Source of the DNA: Sphaerulina vaccinii
Lineage: Eukaryota > Ascomycota > Dothideomycetes > Mycosphaerellales > Mycosphaerellaceae
Assembly: GCA_022570795.1 (NCBI GenBank)
Contig: JAKUDP010000006.1
Span: forward strand, 682,001-746,000
Direction of reading: 5' to 3'
Length of the DNA stretch: 64,000 nucleotides
The position numbers and the translations under genes were made by a program. The notes beneath the pieces are model-generated. The model saw nothing but the letters and a program-made list of their open reading frames with translations. It made no database searches and had not been told where the DNA came from. Each line of letters starts with the position of its first letter. Position 1 is the stretch's first letter. Shown one piece after another: positions 42,501 through 50,139 of this stretch.

Positions 42501-42640
42501 TTGGGTGGGAGGAATGGAAGATTGTGTTAGCTTGGAGTGCACCGATTATTGTTATTGATGAGGTGCTCAAAGGGATGGAACGGGCTTTCTTCATGGAGAC
42601 TGCCGATGCGCCGAATCGGAGTAGTAAGAAGTTGGATTAA
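39515..42640 (+). CDS. SERCA-type P-type Ca2+-ATPase
   Basis: P2A-type calcium pump of the ER/Golgi membranes. Exons 39515..39632, 39695..42168 and 42227..42640 (introns 62 and 58 nt) give 1001 residues, the usual SERCA length. The first exon supplies the N-terminal MENAFVRSPQEVLKHFNVTE. Seen in order: membrane helices 1-2 (LVIILLGSAAVSFVLALF, FVDPAVILTILILNAVVG), actuator TGES, helix 4 with the Ca2+-binding PEGL (GVAAIPEGLAVVITT), phosphorylation site CSDKTGTLT with Asp348, nucleotide-binding KGAPE, the hinge TGDGVNDAPALKKSDIG, and C-terminal helices including [40 protein letters not shown] (in several segments). The very short first exon is typical. The C-terminus NRSSKKLD is charged but not a strict KKxx signal. 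Confidence 0.96.
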
Positions 42641-42898
42641 AGAGCATAGTAACTTTGGGGTGGGTGACTGCTTGACCTGCATAAGATGTGGCCTGCTGGA
42701 TTTGGTAGATCTGTCCATCCACGACCCCTAGAGATATAGAATTAAGATAAGAATTGAAAAGCGCTCTCGCCTATGAACACATCATACTACCACAACGTAT
42801 CGTGTACCAAATGGCCTCAACACGAAGCTCTATCTCTGCACACAGAATCAAAATTGAGATACATAGGAGGTATAGCGATAAGATTCCAACAACTTCAA
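42641..42898. other. 3' flank of SERCA, no gene seen
   Basis: Short 3' UTR-like stretch leading into the SINE-like repeats. Confidence 0.4.
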
Positions 42899-43056
42899 CA
42901 ATCGCCCCGGGCCAAGTGGTGCAGTGGGTAAGTCGTCAGCTACGCTGATGCTCATTATACACAAAGTTTGGAGCAGTGATCTAACAACGCTAAGCGTTGG
43001 TTGACTCTCCAATTCCGTGCCTCACTCAAGTCAAAGGCGATTGGTTTTGCTTTTGG
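42899..43056 (+). repeat. SINE-like repeat, copy B
   Basis: Begins CAATCGCCCCGGGCC, has an A-box-like TGGTGCAGTGG followed by GTAAGTCGTCAGCTACGCTGATGCTC, and ends with GGCGATTGGTTTTGCTTTT. Compared with copy C the core of about 40 bases is nearly identical, and the middle is diverged. Confidence 0.65.
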
Positions 43057-43134
43057 TATGGCACTTGTCTTTTTGACTTGTCGGTATGCCAGAGACCTTG
43101 GAGCATGATATATCACACCAAAAGCCATAACCAT

Positions 43135-43293
43135 CAACAGTCGTCCAAGCTCAGTAGTGCAGTGGGTAAGTCGTCAGCTACACTGATGCTCGACATATAC
43201 AAAGCCACGTCAGGGATTCAAGAACGCTTAACATGAGTGTTTCGATCGACTTCCCGATTGCGTACCCAAGCTGGAGGCGATTGTTTTGCTTTA
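43135..43293 (+). repeat. SINE-like repeat, copy C
   Basis: Lies about 80 bases after copy B in the same orientation. It has GCAGTGGGTAAGTCGTCAGC, then CTGATGCTCG, a B-box-like GGGATTCAAGAAC in the middle, and GGCGATTGTTTTGCTTT at the 3' end. The 5' CAACAGTCGTCCAAGC matches copy A better than copy B. Confidence 0.65.
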
Positions 43294-43615
43294 AATGGAA
43301 AAGGCAGTTGTCGACTTTTGCGTTCGAGAGTATGATGAGGTATTATCGTCTATCAGTGATCAGGTGTGAGACTGTAGTGAAGGAAGAGATTGTAGGTAGC
43401 ATATGGTAGCTTTCACTTCGCGCAGGGAGACTTGGAGTGAATGCATCTGTGCTTTTTGTAATTTCTGTCGAATTATCCAGAGCGACACGTTCGTGTGCTC
43501 TCGTACTGTCTTGCTTGCTTCAAGGAAATCGCCAGCCATAACCAGCGCCAATTTTCATAGGGTATCATGCTTCGCGCAAATACCAATTCACTCCCGCCCT
43601 CACTTATATTATAAC
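43294..43615. other. Intergenic region, no gene seen
   Basis: About 320 bases between SINE-like copy C and the 3' end of the DUF3602 gene; no recognisable content. Confidence 0.4.
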
Positions 43616-44140
43616 CTACTCAATAGCACTCTCATTCGCCTTCGAGCTATCTTTCTTCAACCCAAGCAATTCCTTACCCTTATTAACCATTCCACTGAAA
43701 GACCCCGATCGCCCATTCTCCTTAAACTGCGGCCTCTCCGCATCAGCAGCTGACTTTGACGCTCTCTTCTCCCTCTTCCTCTCCATACTCTTTTCGCGTG
43801 CTTGCTCCGCTCCCGACTTCCCAAGCGTAGTCATATTTCCCTGACCACCGCGACCCCAGTGGTATGTACCCTCCATGTTCTTATCGTGGGCTTTCGGTGT
43901 GTCGACATCTTGTCTGAGGCGAGTTTCTTCTGGTGCGGTTTCTTTTGCTTTGGCCATGTTTCCGCTGCCGCCCCGGCCGGTTGTGAATGTTGTAGACTTT
44001 ATTGTTGGGGTCTGCAAGTCGCTTGTCTGGAGTTGAGCTGCTGGGCGGGAGTTGATGTTTCCTGCGCCGCCGCGGCCGTAAGTCTTTGCTGCTGCTGCTG
44101 CTGCCGCCGCAGGAGGGGCTGTTGTTTCTTGGGCTGCCAT
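43616..44140 (-). CDS. DUF3602 protein with GRGG(A/S/Q)GN repeats
   Basis: Single exon, 174 residues. Three copies of the motif GRGGxGN occur: GRGGAGNINS near 23, GRGGSGNMAK near 57 and GRGGQGNMTT near 96, the signature of the fungal DUF3602 family (PF12223-like). The N-terminus has a polyalanine run encoded by a GCT/GCC microsatellite. The middle and C-terminus are highly charged and likely disordered (REKSMERKREKRASK), ending in a GMVNKGKELLGLKK helix. No catalytic motif is present. Members are widespread in filamentous fungi, and I know of no established biochemical function. Confidence 0.85.
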   Translation of the reverse strand: MAAQETTAPPAAAAAAAAKTYGRGGAGNINSRPAAQLQTSDLQTPTIKSTTFTTGRGGSGNMAKAKETAPEETRLRQDVDTPKAHDKNMEGTYHWGRGGQGNMTTLGKSGAEQAREKSMERKREKRASKSAADAERPQFKENGRSGSFSGMVNKGKELLGLKKDSSKANESAIE

Positions 44141-44802
44141 TTTGTGCTGTTGTCTCGTGGTGTGGCGAATCGAAGGTTTTTTGGGGTATGACTATCGTCG
44201 CTGCAACGTGGTCCTTGAAAGCTCAGAGCTGAAGTCAATGTCGCTATATCTGTGAGTAGCCTGTGGAATGCTGCTGTTTGTGAAGCTGTTTTCGGAATGA
44301 AGTGAGGAGAACAGCGAAAGAGGAGGATGACTATAAACAACAAAGCGGTGCCTGCCTGCCTACCAGACTCTTCGTGCCTTGTGATCAAAGCAGATGATTA
44401 GTTCGTCCTGCCCAGCTGAGCGGTGCGTCCGCCCAGACTGGCCTGCCGACTCGGGGTGTCAAACAAACCGGCGGGGTGTCAAACAAACTACGTAATGCCA
44501 ATCCATGCCAATGCGAGCACCAAACATGTCCATCGCTTGTATGTCTGTCGATGTTAGAAAGACAAGTGAGGTCAAAGTATGGTACAGAAAGAACTCAATC
44601 ACATGCAGGACAACAAGAAGTGAAGTGAAATGATGCACCTCGCAGTGATAAGGACGAGCCAGAGATAAGGACGAAGGAAGAATTGGCGGTCGCGATTGCG
44701 ATCATTGGACGGGCGTGACATGCATGGGTTGTCGCGGGTCTTGCCTTGCTTGTGCATGAGTGAGACCGAGACCTTTCTCCATCACACAGACAGCTTCGAT
44801 CA
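44141..44802. other. Divergent promoter region with a 17-bp direct repeat
   Basis: 660 bases between the divergent DUF3602 and DUF1640 genes, including both leaders and the direct repeat at 44452-44488. A long minus-strand frame overlapping 44595-45179 is the shadow of the DUF1640 gene. Confidence 0.55.
44452..44488. repeat. 17-bp direct repeat, two copies
   Basis: CGGGGTGTCAAACAAAC occurs at 44452-44468 and again at 44472-44488, separated by three bases, within the shared promoter of the two divergent genes. Confidence 0.8.
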
Positions 44803-45618
44803 GTGAACAGCATACGATCGCCCAATATGAGCGTCCCAGCAATGTCTTCACGCGCAGTCTCCCGAGCGTGGACAGCGAGCTCCATTCGCCCAACACTATC
44901 AGCATCAGCGTCAGCATCAGCATCTCTCATGCAGACATCCTCTCGACCAGAGACACGACGAACAACAGCGACTGCAGCATTCGCTCGCAACACCTGGGCT
45001 GAACGACGAACATCTCCCTCATCCTCCATCCAACATGCCGCCCGCCGCGCCTTCTCAGCGACTCCAGCCAAAGCGAAGGACCACCACTTCGACACTCTCA
45101 AATTCGTCCAACGCCTCCAACAAGAAGGTTTCACAGAAGAACAGTCCCGAGCCATGATGGTCGTCCTCTCCGATGTCATAGAAGAATCGATTCAGAACCT
45201 CACCCGTACCATGGTCCTACGCGAAGATCAGGAGAAAGCGACATATACCCAAAAAGTCGACTTCGCGAAGCTGCGTTCAGAACTATTATCCGCCGACTCC
45301 ACTGAATCTGCATTAACAAGAGCAAGTCATGAGAGATTATCGAACGAAGTTACGAAGTTGAACAATCGCTTGAGGGACGAAGTGCAGAGGACACAATCTT
45401 CTGTGAGGTTGGATCTGAATTTGGAGAAGGGTCGCATTAGAGAAGAGGCGAATAGTCAGGATTTGAAGATCAAGGAGACAGAGACGAGGATTGAACAGGA
45501 AAGTGCTGCGTTGAGAGAGAGGTTGGAGGCTGTGAAGTTCTCTACTCTGCAGTGGTTGATGGGTGTTTGTACGGGTACTGCTGCTATTATTTTGGGTGTT
45601 TGGAGGTTGTTGATGTAA
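44803..45618 (+). CDS. Mitochondrial DUF1640 (CCDC90/MCUR1-like) protein
   Basis: Single exon, up to 271 residues. The N-terminus is Arg/Ser/Ala-rich without acidic residues (SRAVSRAWTASSIRPTLS), as in a mitochondrial presequence, and includes a Ser-Ala microsatellite stretch. The core begins HFDTLKFVQRLQQEGFTEEQSRAMM, the hallmark of DUF1640, followed by a long coiled coil (about 130-235) and one C-terminal membrane helix (TLQWLMGVCTGTAAIILGVWRLLM). The yeast relative is Fmp32; animal relatives (MCUR1/CCDC90B) sit in the inner mitochondrial membrane and act in respiratory-complex assembly or calcium uptake. The first Met is at 44803; MSVPAM at 44827 or MSSRAV shortly after could equally be the start, since each leaves a presequence. 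Confidence 0.87.
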   Translation: MNSIRSPNMSVPAMSSRAVSRAWTASSIRPTLSASASASASLMQTSSRPETRRTTATAAFARNTWAERRTSPSSSIQHAARRAFSATPAKAKDHHFDTLKFVQRLQQEGFTEEQSRAMMVVLSDVIEESIQNLTRTMVLREDQEKATYTQKVDFAKLRSELLSADSTESALTRASHERLSNEVTKLNNRLRDEVQRTQSSVRLDLNLEKGRIREEANSQDLKIKETETRIEQESAALRERLEAVKFSTLQWLMGVCTGTAAIILGVWRLLM

Positions 45619-46087
45619 GGAGCATGCGATCAGCAGTTGAAAGGAGTGAGGTATGGGTTACTTGGTAGATTCATAAGTCGAATATGGATACCAGCTTTGC
45701 CTACACAGTCCAGGTTCTCTGTCGATCACGTAACACAATGCTTGATAGTGGCGTGGAGTGGTGAAGTTCACGGAGGGACGTATGACTATGCATCACGAGG
45801 ACTGCAGCGTTGAGAGTGGGTGATGCGACGGACTCCACCAAAGGACTCAATAGGTGGAGATCTTCTCCCTCCATTCAGGCGCGAGCACCACAAGAATGGC
45901 ATTGTGCGCTTGATCCAAGAAACATCAGCTTCCTTCCAGCACTACAAAGCCGCGACCAATGGACATTGCACAAAGAGGTCTTTGATGCTATTATGGTACC
46001 ATCCAACCACAACACATAATCTCGCGCTCTCACGTCAGGTTAAGCTTACGACCTTTCACTCTCTATCATTTCAGCACATCTTCCAAC
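45619..46087. other. Intergenic region, no gene seen
   Basis: About 470 bases between two plus-strand genes. Overlapping frames show nothing; the final 60 bases are pyrimidine-rich leader sequence. Confidence 0.5.
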
Positions 46088-47227
46088 ATGGTCCCCACTT
46101 GGTATTCCGGCTGGCCCGGCTCTGCGAAAGAACAACTTGCAGCTGCACTGGATGCAGTGAAAGGACCCGGCACGCTCCCAGAAGTCCTAGACTTCTTCAA
46201 GGGATTCTTCGACACGCAGCCCGAGCCTCATGCTCTCTTCAACCACGCTAGATACAAGGGTTTCGACCGCGGTGAGTTCACCCGCATGACCCCCGCGTTT
46301 GCCATAGCGGCACACTTCCTTACATCTGACTACAGCCTGCATTTTATTGATGCATACATCTATGGAGAAAGGACAAAGCATGTTGAGGCAGACGGCAGAA
46401 CGATCACTCGATTCTGGCGACCTCAGTCTCCATCATCAAGTCATGATGACATTGAAATGTCTGGTGTCTACAGCTGTGACCGAAGACCACTCTCGGCTGT
46501 ACGCACCAAGAGAGCTGAGGCCGTCTTGCGCGAGCTTGGCGACTTCATACATTTCCAGCTTTGCGATGCTGGTGACTCGTGGGTAGGTGAAACAGCAGCT
46601 TGTGTTCGAGGTCTGGACCTGGAACGACGTAAAACGAGGTATCTCGCAGGACAGTGTAGCCTAATCTGCATCAACAGACGCATAGTCAGCGACCACGACA
46701 GTAGAGAAGCATCTTCCATGGACGAGCTATCGAGACAGTGGCTTGTGGGTGGCATCGCGATCGCTCATGAAATCATTCATTCCTTGGCCATATCAAGGAA
46801 AACCGCTTGGGAAATCAGAAATATACCAGAAATGCGCTTCGAGAGTGACGGGTTCGGTGAATTGGGATATGCATGGGAGAACTTCGTAATCGGAGGCTCA
46901 ATTGGACATGGCCCGGCTCTGCTTTGGGGAAACTGTGTTGAGCTTCGAACGATCCCTCACCCTTTGTGGCAAGCCGCGTCGAATACCAAGAAGCAATGCG
47001 GCGAGCGTTATCCTTATATCCCAGCTTATGCCACTGGAGAAGTAATCTGGCTCGTAGGGAAAAGTTACGTGCACCACTTTATGGAGTTGATAAAGGGCAA
47101 CAAGGGGCTGGGAACGATGAGTACTCTGGTAGAGCGTGTGGTCTCCGAGGAGATTGAACATCCTACGCTCTACTCAAGCTTTGCCAGTCCGCCTATGCCA
47201 GCGTTGCCCGTCGATGATGAGATGTAA
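46088..47227 (+). CDS. Conserved-type hypothetical protein with HExxH motif
   Basis: Single exon, 379 residues, no signal peptide or membrane helix. I cannot name the family. The central segment IAIAHEIIHSLAIS contains HEIIH at 227-231 within a helix, the zinc-binding motif of gluzincin/metzincin-type metallopeptidases. About 27-33 residues later come E258 (FGELGYAWENF) and E264, either of which could be a third ligand. The following IGGSIGHGPALLWG is glycine-rich. The region before it (GDSWVGETAACVRGLDL...CSLICINRRIV) looks like the beta-structured upper lobe of such an enzyme. If active, it would be a cytosolic zinc peptidase; without a structure or homologue search this remains inference. 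Confidence 0.75.
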   Translation: MVPTWYSGWPGSAKEQLAAALDAVKGPGTLPEVLDFFKGFFDTQPEPHALFNHARYKGFDRGEFTRMTPAFAIAAHFLTSDYSLHFIDAYIYGERTKHVEADGRTITRFWRPQSPSSSHDDIEMSGVYSCDRRPLSAVRTKRAEAVLRELGDFIHFQLCDAGDSWVGETAACVRGLDLERRKTRYLAGQCSLICINRRIVSDHDSREASSMDELSRQWLVGGIAIAHEIIHSLAISRKTAWEIRNIPEMRFESDGFGELGYAWENFVIGGSIGHGPALLWGNCVELRTIPHPLWQAASNTKKQCGERYPYIPAYATGEVIWLVGKSYVHHFMELIKGNKGLGTMSTLVERVVSEEIEHPTLYSSFASPPMPALPVDDEM

Positions 47228-47374
47228 GTCTGAACACTCCTTTCCTATATACTGTGTCTTGTACACTTCTTATGACTAATGTCTCAACGAGTTTCCCTCC
47301 ATTTGTCCCGTCATATGTTCCAACTCATTTGCTATCGCGTTCAGCTCATCTCACTAGTCCGAACAGATTCCTTT

Positions 47375-47884
47375 CTACCAGCTCCTCATCCCAGGCAAAC
47401 ACTCATACCCAACAGCCAACCACCTTTCCACACCCAACTCATCATGCATATACGAAAAACTACAAACGCCTACATTCTCCTTCACGATACCTTCAGGAAA
47501 TCCAGTGACTTCATTCATCAGAACGACTCGGGCCTCCGCTCGACGGACGTTGATGGTAGTATCCATCGTGAGGATGTTGATATTATACGATGGATACGTG
47601 TTGAAGAGACCTTTCATATGCTCGACAAAACCATCTTTGAATGGTAGCTGCTTTGCGGAGAGTGTGCCTGGTCGGTTTCGACTGAATCTCCAAGTTGGTG
47701 CTATACCGAACCAGATGGGCGATGAAGGATCGTAGTTTCTGTTGTTGATTGCTTGGACATGGCTGCGTGCTATTGTTTCCAGCTCTATGGTGATGTCTTG
47801 TTCATTATCGAAAGGCGTATAATCGACATCTTGACGAAGCTTGTCGTGTTCGAAGACAGGAAAGCACGTATCGTGCGTGGCCAT
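47375..47884 (-). CDS. NTF2/SnoaL-like hypothetical protein
   Basis: Single exon, about 169 residues from MATHDTCF; the frame is open upstream to 47947, but that extension is unconvincing. A helical N-terminus (ITIELETIARSHVQAINNRNYD) followed by APTWRFSRN, FVEHMKGLFNTYPSYNINILTMDTTI, and beta strands ending RWLAVGYECLPG has the order and length of the NTF2-like cone fold, which includes SnoaL-type cyclases and small ligand-binding proteins. No catalytic residue can be assigned with certainty. It faces the HExxH gene tail-to-tail across about 150 bases. Confidence 0.65.
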   Translation of the reverse strand: MATHDTCFPVFEHDKLRQDVDYTPFDNEQDITIELETIARSHVQAINNRNYDPSSPIWFGIAPTWRFSRNRPGTLSAKQLPFKDGFVEHMKGLFNTYPSYNINILTMDTTINVRRAEARVVLMNEVTGFPEGIVKENVGVCSFSYMHDELGVERWLAVGYECLPGMRSW

Positions 47885-48110
47885 GAAGAAGAAGAGACTT
47901 TGAACTATTGAATAAGTTGACCAGTGGTGTGTTGTGCTGTGTAGCAAGTGTTAGATGACTGATGAACGTGCTGACGAACTTTCGCAGCTGAGATCCTGCA
48001 GGATGCATGCGTACGAATACCCCTGTGCTTCGGACTTAGGTTCGTCGTGCATGAATGACAAGCATAACTCGCTACTCCTCTGACACATTGCCGGCTATTC
48101 TCGCATATTG
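47885..48110. other. Short intergenic region, nothing seen
   Basis: Upstream region of the SnoaL-like gene; no recognisable features. Confidence 0.35.
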
Positions 48111-48530
48111 GAAATGACTATGTCCCCAATCAGCAAGTATCTCTGGAGCCCGCCAAGATCGCTGATACTGGTACGATTGCAACCTCAGTGGTATGGTACC
48201 CGGAGATGAGTAGAGGTGAAGACTATTGTCGACCTTTTGAAATGGCTATGTCCGCATCCAGAGAGCATCTCTGGAACGGGCTGATGGTACTCATACTGGT
48301 ACGGTGGTAAGCTTAGTGGTCTGTTCTGCGAAAGTCTGCAGAGATGGAGACATCTTTCGCGATTATTCACTTCCAACTCCGACAATTTCACTTACCAAAA
48401 AAGCCTATCTTGGTACCCTTGGAATGGATATGTCCCTGCATGGAGAGTGTCTCTGAAAAGGCCTCGTAAATCTCACACTGGTCCGGTTGTAAGCTCAGTG
48501 GCGTGGCTCGCGAGATGTCAGAGAGGGACT
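48111..48530. repeat. Degenerate repeat, three units, possibly related to the repeat at 3.5-4.0 kb
   Basis: Three units start at about 48111, 48238 and 48421 with GGAAATGACTATGTCC, GAAATGGCTATGTCC and GGAATGGATATGTCC. Each continues through (T/C)ATCTCTGG- or GTCTCTG-, ACTGGTAC/ACTGGTCC, and ends in AAGCTTAGTGG or AAGCTCAGTGG. The order ATCTCTGG...CTC...GGT...AGCT(C/T)A also occurs in the 3.5-4.0 kb units, suggesting one family at two loci. Spacing is 127 and 183 bp. Confidence 0.6.
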
Positions 48531-48563
48531 GGTCAAATTGGGAGGGACATAGTCATATTTCTA

Positions 48564-49934
48564 CTAATTTGTGACCTTTACCCCCCTCGCCCTTGCAAAA
48601 TCTATCGCGTCTCGATAACTGATCCGGTGACAGTCCTTCACCACCAACTCCTTAGGACGTCCAAATCTCGCTATGTCCGCAATACCAGCACCCGTGAGGT
48701 CAGAACCGCTCACATCCAGGGATGCCAGTAGGGGTAATGCCTTCACAATGTCCATAATCTCGCTATCTCCTAAGTTCAAAACCTCAAGCAAAGCAAGCTC
48801 TCGTAATCCCACAAGCTTAGAAAGTGTCTCCATAGTCGGATTCTGCGTGATATTGACACGTCTGAGGCTCAGGGAACATAGTTCTTCAGAAAGAGGCGGA
48901 GATATAGCGGCCAAGCTTGAAGTGGACGCGCCAATAGGAGCCAAGTGGAGTGATCGCACGCTGCCAGGTAGTTGTAGAGTGCCAGGTAGGAACAATTGGA
49001 GGTGAACATGCTCCAATATAGTGTCTTCAAGGTCCAGATGTGCGATGGTTTCATGGCGAGCGTGGTCCTTGTTGATGAGAGTGAGAGACTTGAGCTTAGG
49101 TGAGCCAACAAGGAATCGCTTGAGACCTGAGTCTCCAAGGCCTGTGATCTGGTCCGCTGTGATGTTCAATTCTCGTAGGTTGGGAAGGGCCAAGGTATTC
49201 CATGTGCTTGTGAATGCCATGGACTTCATTTGCCAGCAAGAGAGGACCTCAAGGGTAGTCTGACAGGCAGTGGAGGCTTCTCGCAAGGTCGTTTGACTCA
49301 TCTCGGTGCCGGGCAGTATGCGCAACTCTTTAATCCGGAGCCTCTGCTTCTCTTTAGCGAAGATTTGAAGCAAGTTGGCGCCCTGTAAGCCAGTCTGCAA
49401 AAGATTCAAGACTTCCAGTGGACAGGAACGTAGAAGAGCCGCCAGTGTCTTATCAAAGTCGAAGAGCTGGCTCAGCGTAGCAGCAGATAGCTTGAATTTC
49501 GCTGTATTGATCGCAGTGGCGATGAATTTGGTGGTAACCTTCTTTCTGCGCGCAGTCGAGAGGTCTAGATGACTCCACAGGGTCGGTTCTGAGCGTATGA
49601 ACTGGTTCCAGCCTTTACTGACTCTGCGAATGACGACACGCTCTCTGAACGTGAGAGATTCGAGAATACTGACCGCTAGCTCTCTGGGCAGCATGGTAAG
49701 CGGGTCAACAGCGGTGTTTGGAGCCAGTTCCGCAACGAGATCGTCGTGGCACTTCTTGAGCTTCTCGTACGCTTTTCCAACGTGTTTGACTCGTTTTAGG
49801 CCATATTCGTATATGTCCAGGGCAGCCTTTTGTCGTTTCATCTTGATAAGGACGTTACCGGCCTGTAGGTAGTTGGTGGGATTGCCAGGGTTAGATCTGA
49901 TATCGGCCTTGGCCTCTTGGAGGGAGGAAGTCAT
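48564..49934 (-). CDS. TPR/F-box/LRR protein, Dia2/Pof3-like
   Basis: Single exon, 456 residues. Order of parts: N-terminal TPR-like helices (residues 5-70, NPTNYLQAGNVLIKMKRQKAALDIYEYGLKRV), an F-box at about 80-125 (LTMLPRELAVSILESLTFRERVVIRRVSKGWNQFI), then leucine-rich repeats to the end (ALPNLRELNITADQITGLGD, LVGLRELALLEVLNLGDSEI, PLLASLDVSGSDLTGAGI). This TPR/F-box/LRR architecture is that of budding-yeast Dia2 and fission-yeast Pof3, the substrate receptors of an SCF ubiquitin ligase acting at replisomes and in genome stability. The equivalence is inferred from architecture. The gene is divergent from the histidine kinase, with about 200 bases between likely start codons. Confidence 0.82.
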   Translation of the reverse strand: MTSSLQEAKADIRSNPGNPTNYLQAGNVLIKMKRQKAALDIYEYGLKRVKHVGKAYEKLKKCHDDLVAELAPNTAVDPLTMLPRELAVSILESLTFRERVVIRRVSKGWNQFIRSEPTLWSHLDLSTARRKKVTTKFIATAINTAKFKLSAATLSQLFDFDKTLAALLRSCPLEVLNLLQTGLQGANLLQIFAKEKQRLRIKELRILPGTEMSQTTLREASTACQTTLEVLSCWQMKSMAFTSTWNTLALPNLRELNITADQITGLGDSGLKRFLVGSPKLKSLTLINKDHARHETIAHLDLEDTILEHVHLQLFLPGTLQLPGSVRSLHLAPIGASTSSLAAISPPLSEELCSLSLRRVNITQNPTMETLSKLVGLRELALLEVLNLGDSEIMDIVKALPLLASLDVSGSDLTGAGIADIARFGRPKELVVKDCHRISYRDAIDFARARGVKVTN

Positions 49935-50139
49935 CTCTGAAAGCTATGCGACGTGGAAAAGCTGTCTGTGTAGAGTTGTTGGCGCGGAATTCGATTTTTG
50001 GAGAGAAAGAAACGCGTCAGGAAGGAAGACGCGACGAGGTCTTGGCGTTATTACGTCATCCAATGGACGTCTAGAACGCTCTTTCCAATTCCTCTCTTTT
50101 GACCACATCTTCAATTCGCGGTGGGACTGCAAAGGCGAT

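Noticed and set aside
42899..43293. Repeats B and C as functional tRNA genes
   Set aside because: A-box-like sequence is present, but no acceptor stem or normal anticodon arm can be drawn; the conserved hairpin has a three-base loop.
44595..45179. 194-codon minus-strand frame
   Set aside because: It is the antisense shadow of the DUF1640 gene, caused by its codon bias.
49873..50139. Upstream extension of the histidine kinase frame
   Set aside because: It overlaps the coding start of the divergent F-box gene and reads as non-protein sequence; the Met at 50140 fits the family.
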